A stretch of DNA of 18,783 nt. It comes from Bacillota bacterium. GTDB lineage: Bacteria > Bacillota > Clostridia > Peptostreptococcales > Anaerovoracaceae. A program made the position numbers and the translations under genes. The stretch spans positions 1-18,783 of the forward strand of contig JAFRLD010000155.1 of assembly GCA_017431395.1 (NCBI GenBank), given 5' to 3'. Below, piece after piece: positions 1-10,629 of the stretch; position 1 is the first letter of the stretch, and each line of letters begins with the position of its first letter. Under the pieces are notes generated by a model. The model searched no databases. It saw only the letters and a program-made list of their open reading frames with translations, and was not told the origin of the DNA.

Positions 1-70
1 CCGCCGCAAATACGGAATGTCCCCGAGGGAATACCGCTCCCACGGGCGCCAGAATACAAAAAGCCCGTAA
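1..70 (+). CDS. C-terminal end of an AraC-family transcription regulator (partial, runs off left edge)
   Basis: The frame starting at base 2 reads RRKYGMSPREYRSHGRQ and ends at a TAA at 68-70. This matches the end of the second helix-turn-helix of AraC/XylS regulators, where a basic F-[RK]-[RK]-x-x-G-x-[ST]-P-x-x-[FY]-R motif is followed by a short tail. Only 22 residues are visible, so sensor domain, target and operon are unknown. The response regulator at 10630-12168 ends with the equivalent motif (KTVGITPSQYRK), which supports the reading. No other gene nearby shares its direction except the DUF262 scrap. Confidence 0.7.
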   Translation, partial: RRKYGMSPREYRSHGRQNTKSP

Positions 71-118
71 ATTAAGGCTTTATACAACCAGGACAAGCTT
101 ATTAAAATAAAGGCAATA

Positions 119-164
119 TAACACCGGGAGAGATGTTTGATTACTGAACACTCTCCCGGTGTTA
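119..164. terminator. Long hairpin, probable (bidirectional) terminator
   Basis: TAACACCGGGAGAG at 119-132 is perfectly complementary to CTCTCCCGGTGTTA at 151-164. TGTT (134-137) and AACA (147-150) can extend the stem past a bulged A133. It lies 49 bases after the stop of the AraC fragment. On the minus strand the stem is followed by a T-rich stretch (TATTGCCTTTATTTT), so it terminates better leftward. It could instead be the end of a small mobile repeat. Confidence 0.5.
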
Positions 165-210
165 CATATATTCACTTCTTTATATCGGTTCTTTTTTTCT
201 TTCAGCTATT

Positions 211-399
211 TTGTCTGTTTCAGAGCTTCCTGAATTTCAGCGTAGCTGGACATGGGACGATAACCGAATCACAGGTATTTTGGCCAGCCTTTCCCAGGGC
301 TATCCTATGGGTGCTATCATGCGTCTGACATATGGAAATGTCAGATTTAAATATCGCACGATAGAGGGAGTTTCCGTTCAGGGTGTTGTTCCAGACTAG
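211..399 (+). pseudogene. DUF262 (GmrS/ParB-like N-terminal) domain fragment, 3'-truncated
   Basis: This short frame contains ELPEFQRSWTWDD, followed by ILASLSQGYPMGAIM and YRTIEGVSVQGVVPD. That is the classical start of DUF262 proteins: PxFQRxWxWD, then two helices with GYPxGAI, then the strand before the ILDGQQR motif. Family members are usually several hundred residues long; here the frame stops (TAG at 397-399) just before the expected LDGQQR motif. The only start is a TTG at 211 with no convincing ribosome site. It is read as a remnant of a DUF262 gene (type IV restriction or related defence proteins). The identification comes from motif memory, not a search. Confidence 0.65.
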
Positions 400-514
400 G
401 AGTGACCGGATGGGCAAAGTTGGCAGCCATGTTGAAGAGGAAGTCGATCAGGAAGAAGATCAGAAAGCTCTGTGTTTTCCGCATGGCTTTATCATAACGT
501 AAATGACGGTCCAT
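392..514 (-). pseudogene. N-terminal fragment of an MFS permease, 3'-truncated
   Basis: From the ATG at 514 (or 484) the minus strand reads a short basic start, then SFLIFFLIDFLFNMAANFAH and PVTPSL. A first membrane helix followed by N-x-x-x-N-F-x-H-P-V-T-P is typical of Bacillota major facilitator permeases. After about base 392 the frame merely reads the antisense of the DUF262 fragment and ends in a TAA near 355, so the remaining eleven or so helices are missing. No Shine-Dalgarno is evident before either ATG. The junction with the opposed DUF262 scrap at about 392-400 marks a recombination or deletion scar. Confidence 0.6.
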
Positions 515-534
515 AGACTGTTTATTTGGAATAA

Positions 535-558
535 GGAGGCGTCCTGAAGGACTTCTCC
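535..558 (-). terminator. Possible terminator after the glycosidase operon
   Basis: Read on the minus strand, GGAG-aa-GTCC, loop TTCA, GGAC-gc-CTCC is followed by TTATT. It starts 11 bases after the stop codon of the last operon gene. The stem has a two-base internal mismatch and the T run is short, so termination may be leaky. Confidence 0.45.
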
Positions 559-569
559 GTTCTGTTTGG

Positions 570-4379
<3,810 letters not shown>

Positions 4380-4388
4380 GGGATCCTC

Positions 4389-5939
4389 CTAGTGCTGTAC
4401 GTCGTTGCTGGCAAAGAGCGAGAGATTCATTCGTTCGCTGACTTCATCGAGCAGGGCGATCAGCTTTTCGTCGCTCTTTGCGAGAAGACGCCATTCGTTG
4501 TCGATGATCATGGTCGGCACTTCCTGCGGTGATGCAGCCGGCCACTGCGGGAGCAGGGCATTGTTGGGATCGCCGTGACGGGCGAAAGAAGTGACAGCTG
4601 CGAAGACTTTCTCCTGCAGGGCATAAGCCTCCTCGTTCTGGCAGTAGTCGATGATCTCCGCATTGCCGAAGACGAGCGGGATGTCGCTGCAGTGCCAGGC
4701 CGGGATATGCTGCTGGTAGTCGTAGTTATGGGCGAAGAGATAGACATAGGCCTTCCCGCCGATCTTTGTCAGATTGCGGGCAGTGGTCAGGGTCGGGCAG
4801 CGGAAGACCCGGTCATAGTAGAGGACGTCGTAAACATCTTTTTCCGGGTAAAGCTTCCGGAACTCTTCCTTGATGGCCTCGCTGTTCTTTCCGCAGAGCT
4901 TCTGAAGTTCTTTTCCGAGATGTTCCCGGGAAAGGGGCTTTTCTCTGTCGATCGCTGCCGGCGTACCGAACTCTCCGAAGACCGTACCGATCAAGAGCGG
5001 GATATCCTTCACTTCCTTCCGGAAGCCTTTGGTGCTGGGCCAGCCCCGGTACCAGTCATTGGGATAGGGAGTACCGGCGAAGTATTCCTTCTCGTATTCC
5101 GGACGGACTTTGAGGTAAGAAGCGATCAGGGCTTTGGCCGGGACCGAGGTCAGTTCTCTGAGTTCTGTGCAGCCGAGATCTTTGGCCATGGCCCGGACCA
5201 GTTCGTCTCCGCCCCGGCCGGGCTGATTCTCTTTGATGATGGAAGAGATCCCTTCGTCGGCAACGCCGCTCATGGCGAAAGCCTTGGCGTAAAGACCGTC
5301 GGCAGCAGGGATGTTCATCAGGTCGGTGACCTTCATGCCTCCGCCGGACTGGCCGAAGATGGTGACGTTACGCGGATCACCGCCGAATTTTCTGATATTC
5401 TGCTGCACCCACCGCAGAGCTGCGACCAGATCGGCCGTACCGGCATTTCCTGAATTCTCATAGCCCTCACCGAGGACAGAGGCATCGAGATAGCCGAAGA
5501 TATTCAGCCGGTGATTGATGCTGACGACGACCAGATCGCCGTTCTCGGCCAGCCGCAGACCGTCATAAGCCAATTGTTCGATGGAAGAGCCGGCCGCATA
5601 GCCGCCGCCGTGCAGCCAGACCATGACCGGTTTCCCGGCTCCTTCCGTCAGGGAGGGGGTCCAGATGTTCAGGTTGAGGCAGTTCTCGTCCTGCGGCCAG
5701 TACATGTGCGGACAGCGCAGTTCGCCGTGCGGTTCGCTCTCTTCCAGCAGGTGACAGACATAGCCGTAGGAGGCACACTGTCTTACCCCTTCCCAGTGTA
5801 CGGGGACAGGCATCTGAAAACGTTCTGCCCGGGCATAGGGGATGCCTTTGAAGATGTGGATATCTCCCAGGGCATAGCCTTTGATGAGACCGGAAGAAGT
5901 CTCGATGACGGGTTCCCCGTCATAATGGAATGTACGCAT
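4389..5939 (-). CDS. Type-B carboxylesterase (COesterase, alpha/beta hydrolase)
   Basis: The 516-residue protein shows the carboxylesterase/lipase type-B pattern: NCLNLNIWTP (86-95), oxyanion loop WLHGGGYAAGSS (108-119), nucleophile Ser198 in FGQSGGG, probable acid Glu323 in GTVFGEFG and His416 in AWHCSDIPLVFGN. The usual nucleophile elbow is GESAGG; GQSGG is an accepted variant. There is no signal peptide, so it acts in the cytoplasm. Members (PnbA-like) cleave small carboxylic esters. In this operon it probably removes an acyl group (acetyl, aromatic or similar) from an imported glycoside before the kinase and GH1 enzymes act; that role is inferred from context. AAAGGAGAG before the ATG at 5939 fixes the start. 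The ROK gene follows after 9 bases. Confidence 0.9.
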   Translation of the reverse strand: MRTFHYDGEPVIETSSGLIKGYALGDIHIFKGIPYARAERFQMPVPVHWEGVRQCASYGYVCHLLEESEPHGELRCPHMYWPQDENCLNLNIWTPSLTEGAGKPVMVWLHGGGYAAGSSIEQLAYDGLRLAENGDLVVVSINHRLNIFGYLDASVLGEGYENSGNAGTADLVAALRWVQQNIRKFGGDPRNVTIFGQSGGGMKVTDLMNIPAADGLYAKAFAMSGVADEGISSIIKENQPGRGGDELVRAMAKDLGCTELRELTSVPAKALIASYLKVRPEYEKEYFAGTPYPNDWYRGWPSTKGFRKEVKDIPLLIGTVFGEFGTPAAIDREKPLSREHLGKELQKLCGKNSEAIKEEFRKLYPEKDVYDVLYYDRVFRCPTLTTARNLTKIGGKAYVYLFAHNYDYQQHIPAWHCSDIPLVFGNAEIIDYCQNEEAYALQEKVFAAVTSFARHGDPNNALLPQWPAASPQEVPTMIIDNEWRLLAKSDEKLIALLDEVSERMNLSLFASNDVQH

Positions 5940-5954
5940 ATTCTCTCCTTTAGA

Positions 5955-5981
5955 GAAAGGCCTCGGTAACCGGGGCCTTTC
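5955..5981 (-). terminator. Intra-operon hairpin after the EstA-like gene (partial terminator or RNA stabiliser)
   Basis: GAAAGGCC (5955-5962) pairs with GGCCTTTC (5974-5981), with an inner CGG/CCG pair around the loop TAA. It begins 4 bases after the EstA stop codon. No T run follows in the transcribed direction; instead the carboxylesterase ribosome site comes directly. A full stop of transcription is unlikely; partial attenuation or protection of the upstream mRNA end is more plausible. Confidence 0.6.
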
Positions 5982-5985
5982 GTTG

Positions 5986-6792
5986 TTAAGCGATCTTTTC
6001 GATGAATTCCTTTACGGAAGCATTCCAGACGGCCCATTCATGAACACCGGGCATCTCCATGTACTGGACATCGTAACCGCCGGCAACGGCCGCATCACGG
6101 AACTTCTTAGCCATCTCGTAGCAGATGACGTCTTCCGTACCGCAGGAGACATAGAGCTTCGGCAGTTCCTTCGTCTTTTCCTTGCAGGTCTCTAAGAGAT
6201 GGAAGAGATCGTTATCGGAACCGGGGATCGTTTCCTTTCCGCCGAAGAGGTTGTCGTAGTTGATGAAGCCGGCATCGGCGCCGAAGGAAGTGACCGTACG
6301 GGTCAGATCATAGACATCGAGAGCGCCGGAGAAGGAACCGATCACGGAGTACATGTCCGGATTGGCCAGACCATGGCGCATCGCACCGTAGCCGCCCATG
6401 GAGAGGCCGGCAATGAAGCGGTTCTCTCTTCCTTCCAGGAGCGGGAAGTTCATTTCTGCCCACATCGGGAGTTCTTTATTGATGAAGTCGTAGTACTTCA
6501 GACCGTCCATATTGTTGACGTAGAAGCTGTTCTGTCCGGAAGGCATGACCAGAGCGATGCGGTGCTTTTCGGCCTGTTCCTCGACCATCGACCAGCGCAG
6601 CCAGCTGGAATGATCGTCCAGCATGCCGTGCAGCAGATAGAGGGTCTTGAACTTCTGATCCTTGCTGTAGATCATCTCGTAGGGCAGATTGCCCAGGGAG
6701 ATGTCGCCGTTATGGTAAGAGGGGATATAAACGCTGACATCGATGTAGTTGTTCAGGGCTTTGCTGAAGAAGTTGCACTGTAAGACAGACAT
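5986..6792 (-). CDS. EstA/esterase D-like alpha/beta hydrolase (CE1-type fold)
   Basis: The 268-residue protein resembles tributyrin esterase EstA and the S-formylglutathione hydrolase/feruloyl esterase group. The N-terminal strands read LYLLHGMLDDHSSWLRWS (51-68), the nucleophile is Ser131 in GLSMGGYGA, the acid is probably Asp221 in CGTEDV and the base His251 in GVHEW. There is no signal peptide, so it is intracellular. Expected substrates are short acyl or phenolic esters of sugars. With the larger carboxylesterase next to it, the operon has two unrelated ester-cleaving enzymes, which suggests that the imported compound is esterified. AAAGGAG, 6 bases before the ATG, overlaps the permease stop codon. 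A strong hairpin follows the gene. Confidence 0.9.
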   Translation of the reverse strand: MSVLQCNFFSKALNNYIDVSVYIPSYHNGDISLGNLPYEMIYSKDQKFKTLYLLHGMLDDHSSWLRWSMVEEQAEKHRIALVMPSGQNSFYVNNMDGLKYYDFINKELPMWAEMNFPLLEGRENRFIAGLSMGGYGAMRHGLANPDMYSVIGSFSGALDVYDLTRTVTSFGADAGFINYDNLFGGKETIPGSDNDLFHLLETCKEKTKELPKLYVSCGTEDVICYEMAKKFRDAAVAGGYDVQYMEMPGVHEWAVWNASVKEFIEKIA

Positions 6793-6803
6793 GGTTTTCT
6801 CCT

Positions 6804-7829
6804 TTACTTGTTTTCTTTCTCCTTTTCGGCAGCCAGAGCGGATTCTTCCATCTTGGCGATCTCTTCCTTCTTGACCTTCTGACGGCGGTTGAGCTGATAG
6901 ACATCGAAGGCGATGGCGCCGATCATCAGGGCACCCTTGCAGATGGACTGCCAGTAGGTATCGATGCCGGCCAGCTGCATGCCGTTGGTCAGAACGCCGA
7001 GCAGGAGCACACCGGCGAGGACGCCGGACAGTTTTCCTTCACCGCCGCGGATACTGACGCCGCCTAAGAAGACAGCGGTGATGACAGTGAATTCGGTACC
7101 CGGACCGATACCGGACTGTGCGGTGCCCATCCGGCTCGTCAGCATCAGGGTGGAGAGACCTACGAAGAAACCGGCGATGATGGCGATCATATACTTCATC
7201 AGACGGACGTTGATGCCGGCCAGACGGGTCGCTTCTTCATTGCCGCCCAGGGCATAGATGTAACGTCCGAAATAGGTCTTGGAGAGGACGAAGTTCATGA
7301 TGATGAAGCAGACGGCAGCGATGATGACGGCTAACGGGACGGCCTTGCCGATATAGGTCTGACCGATGTCCAGGTAACCCTGAGGGAAGCCGTTCATCGT
7401 CTTGGAACCGGAGAAGAGATAGGAGATGCCTAAGAAGATGTTCTGCGTAGCCAGGGAAACGATCAGCCAGGACAGTTTCAGTCTCTCTGCCAGCCAGCAG
7501 TTCAGAACAGCCATGGCGATACCGATCACGATGCCGATGATGCAGATCAGGAAGACCGGCAGAGCCGTCTTCAGCAGGAGGGTACCGACGATGACACCGA
7601 TGATGGACATCTGGTAACCGATGGAGATATCGAGGTTGCCGGACATCTGGATCAGGACGATACCGCAGGCTGCGACGACCAGGTAGGCGTTCTGATCAAG
7701 GACGGTGGTCAGGTTGCGGATCGTCAGGAAGCGCGGGTTGAGGAAGGTGAAGATCAGGCTGATGAGGGCCAGGATCACCCAGGCGACGTTATTCTTCAGA
7801 AAATCGTTAAAGCTGAATCCTTTTTTCAT
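6804..7829 (-). CDS. RbsC-type sugar ABC transporter permease (CUT2 family)
   Basis: The 341-residue membrane protein has about eight to ten hydrophobic segments and the BPD_transp_2 layout. The marker motif GNLDISIG at 64-71 corresponds to GGIDLSVG of RbsC/XylH/AraH. The loop GGNEEATRLAGINV and the later GGVSIRGGEGK match the family's cytoplasmic coupling region. It would form the homodimeric channel that works with the RbsA-type ATPase and the binding lipoprotein encoded upstream. The C-terminus is a charged, Lys/Glu-rich tail. GGGAGAAAAGAA precedes the ATG, and the gap to the ATPase gene is 11 bases. Substrate is not readable from the permease; CUT2 systems usually carry monosaccharides, but the operon enzymes point to a beta-glucoside. 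Confidence 0.93.
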   Translation of the reverse strand: MKKGFSFNDFLKNNVAWVILALISLIFTFLNPRFLTIRNLTTVLDQNAYLVVAACGIVLIQMSGNLDISIGYQMSIIGVIVGTLLLKTALPVFLICIIGIVIGIAMAVLNCWLAERLKLSWLIVSLATQNIFLGISYLFSGSKTMNGFPQGYLDIGQTYIGKAVPLAVIIAAVCFIIMNFVLSKTYFGRYIYALGGNEEATRLAGINVRLMKYMIAIIAGFFVGLSTLMLTSRMGTAQSGIGPGTEFTVITAVFLGGVSIRGGEGKLSGVLAGVLLLGVLTNGMQLAGIDTYWQSICKGALMIGAIAFDVYQLNRRQKVKKEEIAKMEESALAAEKEKENK

Positions 7830-7840
7830 TTCTTTTCTCC

Positions 7841-9319
7841 CTATAAGCCGGAGGCTAAGGACATGACGTTAGCCTGGCTGAAGTCTTTCTTTTCCAGTTC
7901 TCCGGCAACGGTGCCTTCGTGGAAGACCACGATGCGGTCGCTCATGCCGAGGACTTCTTCCATATCGGAAGAGATCATGATGATCGCGTTGCCTTCTTCG
8001 ACCAGTTCGTTCATGAGCTGGTAGATCTCCTGCTTGGCGCCGACGTCGATCCCGCGGGTGGGTTCATCGAAGATGATGATCTTTGTTTCGGCAGCCAGGG
8101 TCTTGGCAACGACGACTTTCTGCTGGTTGCCGCCGGAGAGCGACTTGACCAGATTCTGGGTGGAAGGGGCCTTGATGCGCATGCGCTTGAAGTATTTCTC
8201 AACAGTCTCCTTCACGGCCTGCATATTGATGACCATGTGGTTGGAGAGCTTCTTGAGGATCATCAGCGAGATGTTCCAGTCGATGGGGTATTCCAGCAGG
8301 ATTCCTTCGGTCTTGCGGTCTTCCGGGATCAGGCCGATGCCCAGTTCGATGGCCTGGCTTGGGGAATTGATCTCGACTTCCTTTCCTTCGACATAGATAT
8401 GTCCGCCATCCTTGGGAACGGCGCCGTAGAGGACTTTGGCGAATTCACTGCGGCCGCTGCCGACCAGGCCGGCAATGCCCAGTACTTCGCCGTGATGGAC
8501 GGCAAGGTCGATATTGTAGTCGCCGTTGCCCATCAGGTCTTTGACTTCCAGAGCGACATCGCCGATCTTCGCATTGCGGGGCGGGCAGGCGGAATCCAGC
8601 TGGCGGCCGACCATGGCATTGATCAGCTGCTGACGGGTGATGTCCTTGATGTCGGAAGTAGAGACATACTTGCCGTCACGCATGACCGTGACCCGGTCAC
8701 AGATCTCAAAGATCTCGTCCAGACGGTGGGATACGTAGATGATGGTGACGCCCTGTTCCTTTAAGGTCCGCATGATCCCGAACATGGCCTGTACTTCCTG
8801 CATGGCCAGGGTCGCCGAAGGTTCATCCATGAAGAGGACCTTGGCGTTGCGGGAGACGGCCTTGGCGATCTCGACCAGCTGCTGCTGAGCGGTAGAGAGG
8901 GTATTGACCATCGCATGGGTATCGATCTTCGCGCCTAATTTCTCGAAGATCTCCTGCGCTTTCTGGTGCATCTGCGGGATGTCAGCGAGATATTTGGATC
9001 CTACCTGCTGTCCGATGAAGATGTTTTCCGCTACGTTCATGGACGGTACCAGACAGAATTCCTGGTAGATGACAGCGACCCCGGCATCCAGAGCCTGGTC
9101 CGGCGTCATCGAAGTGAATTCTTTTCCGTTGATGACGATAGAGCCTTCATCGAACTGAATAGCGCCGGAAACGGACTTGATCAGTGTGGACTTTCCGGCT
9201 CCGTTCTCTCCGATCAGCGCGTGGATCTCGCCTTCCCCGAAGGAACAGGAGACTTTGTCCAAGGCAATGACGCCGTGGTAGAACTTACTGAGCCCTTTCA
9301 GTTCCAGTATGGTTTTCAT
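7841..9319 (-). CDS. RbsA-type tandem ATPase of sugar ABC transporter (CUT2)
   Basis: The 492-residue protein (start at 9319) has two ABC domains. N-half: Walker A GENGAGKST (37-45), Q-loop Gln86, signature LSTAQ (141-145), Walker B MDEP (Asp165-Glu166) and switch His198. C-half: the family's unusual Walker A GLVGSGRSE (284-292), signature LSGGNQ (394-399) and FDEPTRGID (418-426). This is the standard RbsA/MglA pattern with the N-half carrying the canonical site. An ATG 13 codons upstream (9358) is in frame but lies inside the 9338-9367 hairpin and has no ribosome site. AAGGAG 5 bases before the ATG at 9319 supports the shorter form. It energises the adjacent permease. Confidence 0.94.
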   Translation of the reverse strand: MKTILELKGLSKFYHGVIALDKVSCSFGEGEIHALIGENGAGKSTLIKSVSGAIQFDEGSIVINGKEFTSMTPDQALDAGVAVIYQEFCLVPSMNVAENIFIGQQVGSKYLADIPQMHQKAQEIFEKLGAKIDTHAMVNTLSTAQQQLVEIAKAVSRNAKVLFMDEPSATLAMQEVQAMFGIMRTLKEQGVTIIYVSHRLDEIFEICDRVTVMRDGKYVSTSDIKDITRQQLINAMVGRQLDSACPPRNAKIGDVALEVKDLMGNGDYNIDLAVHHGEVLGIAGLVGSGRSEFAKVLYGAVPKDGGHIYVEGKEVEINSPSQAIELGIGLIPEDRKTEGILLEYPIDWNISLMILKKLSNHMVINMQAVKETVEKYFKRMRIKAPSTQNLVKSLSGGNQQKVVVAKTLAAETKIIIFDEPTRGIDVGAKQEIYQLMNELVEEGNAIIMISSDMEEVLGMSDRIVVFHEGTVAGELEKKDFSQANVMSLASGL

Positions 9320-9337
9320 AACTGCTCCTTTCTTAAG

Positions 9338-9367
9338 AAGATCGGGATGGAAGCCCATCCCGATCTT
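9338..9367 (-). terminator. Perfect 13-bp hairpin between binding-protein and ATPase genes
   Basis: AAGATCGGGATGG (9338-9350) and CCATCCCGATCTT (9355-9367) form a perfect stem around the tetraloop AAGC. It sits 23 bases after the stop codon of the binding-protein gene. On the transcribed (minus) strand it is followed by CTTAAGAAAGGAG, not a T tract. It probably acts as a partial terminator or 3' stabiliser that gives more binding protein than membrane components, a common arrangement in ABC operons. Confidence 0.75.
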
Positions 9368-9389
9368 GGATCTTATTTCCTGGGATCGA

Positions 9390-10478
9390 TTACTTCAGGA
9401 ACTGATCGACGTTGGAAGCATCAATGGCGAAGGGTTCAACGAAGTACTGCTTCTTTTCATTGAGCTGATCATCGAAGGCGCCCAGAGCAGCCTGGATCAT
9501 CGTGACTTCGAAGTGTTCGCCGGAAGCGATGGTGGCGCGGATCGTAGACTGATCGGTCGCGGACAGCTTGATGCGTTCGCAGGTAGCGTCGGTCTGGTCG
9601 ACTGCAACCGAGCAGATCTCGGCCGGGTTCATATCCGGGTTGGCCATCATGGCTTCATCGATAACGAGGTTGAAGGCATCGGAGTAGGTCAGGATGACCT
9701 TGACATCCGGATGAGTCTGCATCAGCAGGTCCGCATTCTCCTTGACCTTGACGAGGTAGTTGTCGACCGGGATATCGAAGTCTTCAACGATGGTGACTTT
9801 GGGGTTGTTGGCGATGGTGCGCAGACCGTCGCAGCGGTCGATGACGTTCTGGTTCAGAGACATCGTGAACAGAGCGACTTCGACGGAACCGGGTTCCGCA
9901 TCCGGATAGTGTTCGTCGACCCAGGCAGAAGCGAATTCAGCAGCCTTGGTACCGACAGCAATCTGAGAAGCATCTACGGCGATATCGTAGCTGTCGAGGC
10001 TGCTCGGAGTGTTGGTAGCGGAGACGACGCGGATACCTTCGTTGCGGGCACGGGTCAGAACAGCTTCGTTGGCAGCGACATCCTGAGAGTAAACGATCAG
10101 GGTGGTGCAGCCCATGGTCATGAAGTTTTCGATCTGGGAGATCTGCTTCTGGGCATCGCCTTCAGCAGAAGCCATATCGTACTTGATATTGAACATATCG
10201 CAGTAAGAAGAAAGCTGATCGTGAACACGTTTGAAGTATTCCGAGCTCTGCTGCGGGAGAGACAGTCCGAAGTATTCCTGAGAAGGATCGCGCGGTGTTT
10301 CGCCTAAGAGGGCAGCAACTTCCGGATCCAGTTCTGTGGTCTCGGCAGTGGGTGCAGCTTCCGAAGAGGGAGTCTCGGACGAAGCCGGAGCAGCGCTGCT
10401 GCCGCCGTTGCCGCTTCCGCAGCCGGCCAGCAGGACGAGAGTGAGTGCCAGAAGCAGGAACTTCTTCAGCATTTTCAT
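9390..10478 (-). CDS. Sugar-binding lipoprotein of CUT2 ABC transporter (Peripla_BP_4)
   Basis: From the ATG at 10478 the protein is 362 residues: basic start, hydrophobic core and lipobox LLAGC with lipidation Cys at residue 20, then a Gly/Ser/Ala/Glu-rich linker. The mature part has the RbsB-like fold pattern: FGLSLPQ, a strand naming IVYSQDV, then VVSATNTP, and late VILTYSDAFNLVIDEAM. It binds the sugar outside the membrane for the RbsC-type permease. The longer open frame (to 10526) adds 16 non-signal-like residues; AGGAGG at 10492-10497 lies inside it, so the ATG at 10478 (13-base spacing) or 10472 is the true start. It is the first gene of the catabolic operon and is followed by a strong hairpin. 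Confidence 0.92.
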   Translation of the reverse strand: MKMLKKFLLLALTLVLLAGCGSGNGGSSAAPASSETPSSEAAPTAETTELDPEVAALLGETPRDPSQEYFGLSLPQQSSEYFKRVHDQLSSYCDMFNIKYDMASAEGDAQKQISQIENFMTMGCTTLIVYSQDVAANEAVLTRARNEGIRVVSATNTPSSLDSYDIAVDASQIAVGTKAAEFASAWVDEHYPDAEPGSVEVALFTMSLNQNVIDRCDGLRTIANNPKVTIVEDFDIPVDNYLVKVKENADLLMQTHPDVKVILTYSDAFNLVIDEAMMANPDMNPAEICSVAVDQTDATCERIKLSATDQSTIRATIASGEHFEVTMIQAALGAFDDQLNEKKQYFVEPFAIDASNVDQFLK

Positions 10479-10629
10479 AACTTTTTCATTTCCTCCTGTT
10501 ATGGGGCGGTCCGTAACCGCTTCCAAAGTTATGATACTTTCTGTGAATGAACGAAATAACTGAGGCTTTTTCGAATTGGTGTACTTTTTTACGATTGTAT
10601 GGTACTTTGAGAAAAAGAGGTGTGCACAT
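10479..10629. promoter_or_regulatory. Divergent control region between transporter operon and two-component operon
   Basis: These 151 bases must carry both outward promoters. I see GTACTTT at 10581-10587 and again at 10602-10608, exactly 21 bases (two helical turns) apart, and a related ATACTTT at 10534-10540. Such phased direct repeats suit an AraC-type regulator like the one encoded next door. TATCAT on the minus strand (10536-10531) could be a -10 for the transporter operon; no good -35 is evident, which fits an activated promoter. GAGGTG at 10616-10621 is the response-regulator ribosome site. Confidence 0.45.

Noticed and set aside
137..328. 63-codon hydrophobic plus-strand frame near the left edge
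   Set aside because: It lies in another frame over the DUF262 remnant and starts inside the hairpin loop; no ribosome site or family resemblance.
410..502. Short acidic plus-strand frame (30 codons) after the DUF262 fragment
   Set aside because: It is the antisense of the MFS N-terminus, whose helix and NFAHPVTP motif are much more convincing.
4575..5453. 292-codon plus-strand frame opposite the carboxylesterase
   Set aside because: Antisense shadow; the minus strand has the full catalytic triad and family motifs.
7919..8764. 281-codon plus-strand frame opposite the RbsA-type ATPase
   Set aside because: The opposite strand encodes both ABC domains with all motifs; the Asp-rich translation is a codon-bias artefact.
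9309..10307. 332-codon plus-strand frame opposite the binding-protein gene
   Set aside because: Shadow of the lipoprotein gene; no start context or domain.
10475..10489. Four-codon leader peptide (MKKL) whose stop overlaps the lipoprotein start as ATGA
   Set aside because: The AGGAGG is only 2 bases from this ATG, too close for efficient initiation, and it suits the ATG at 10478 better.
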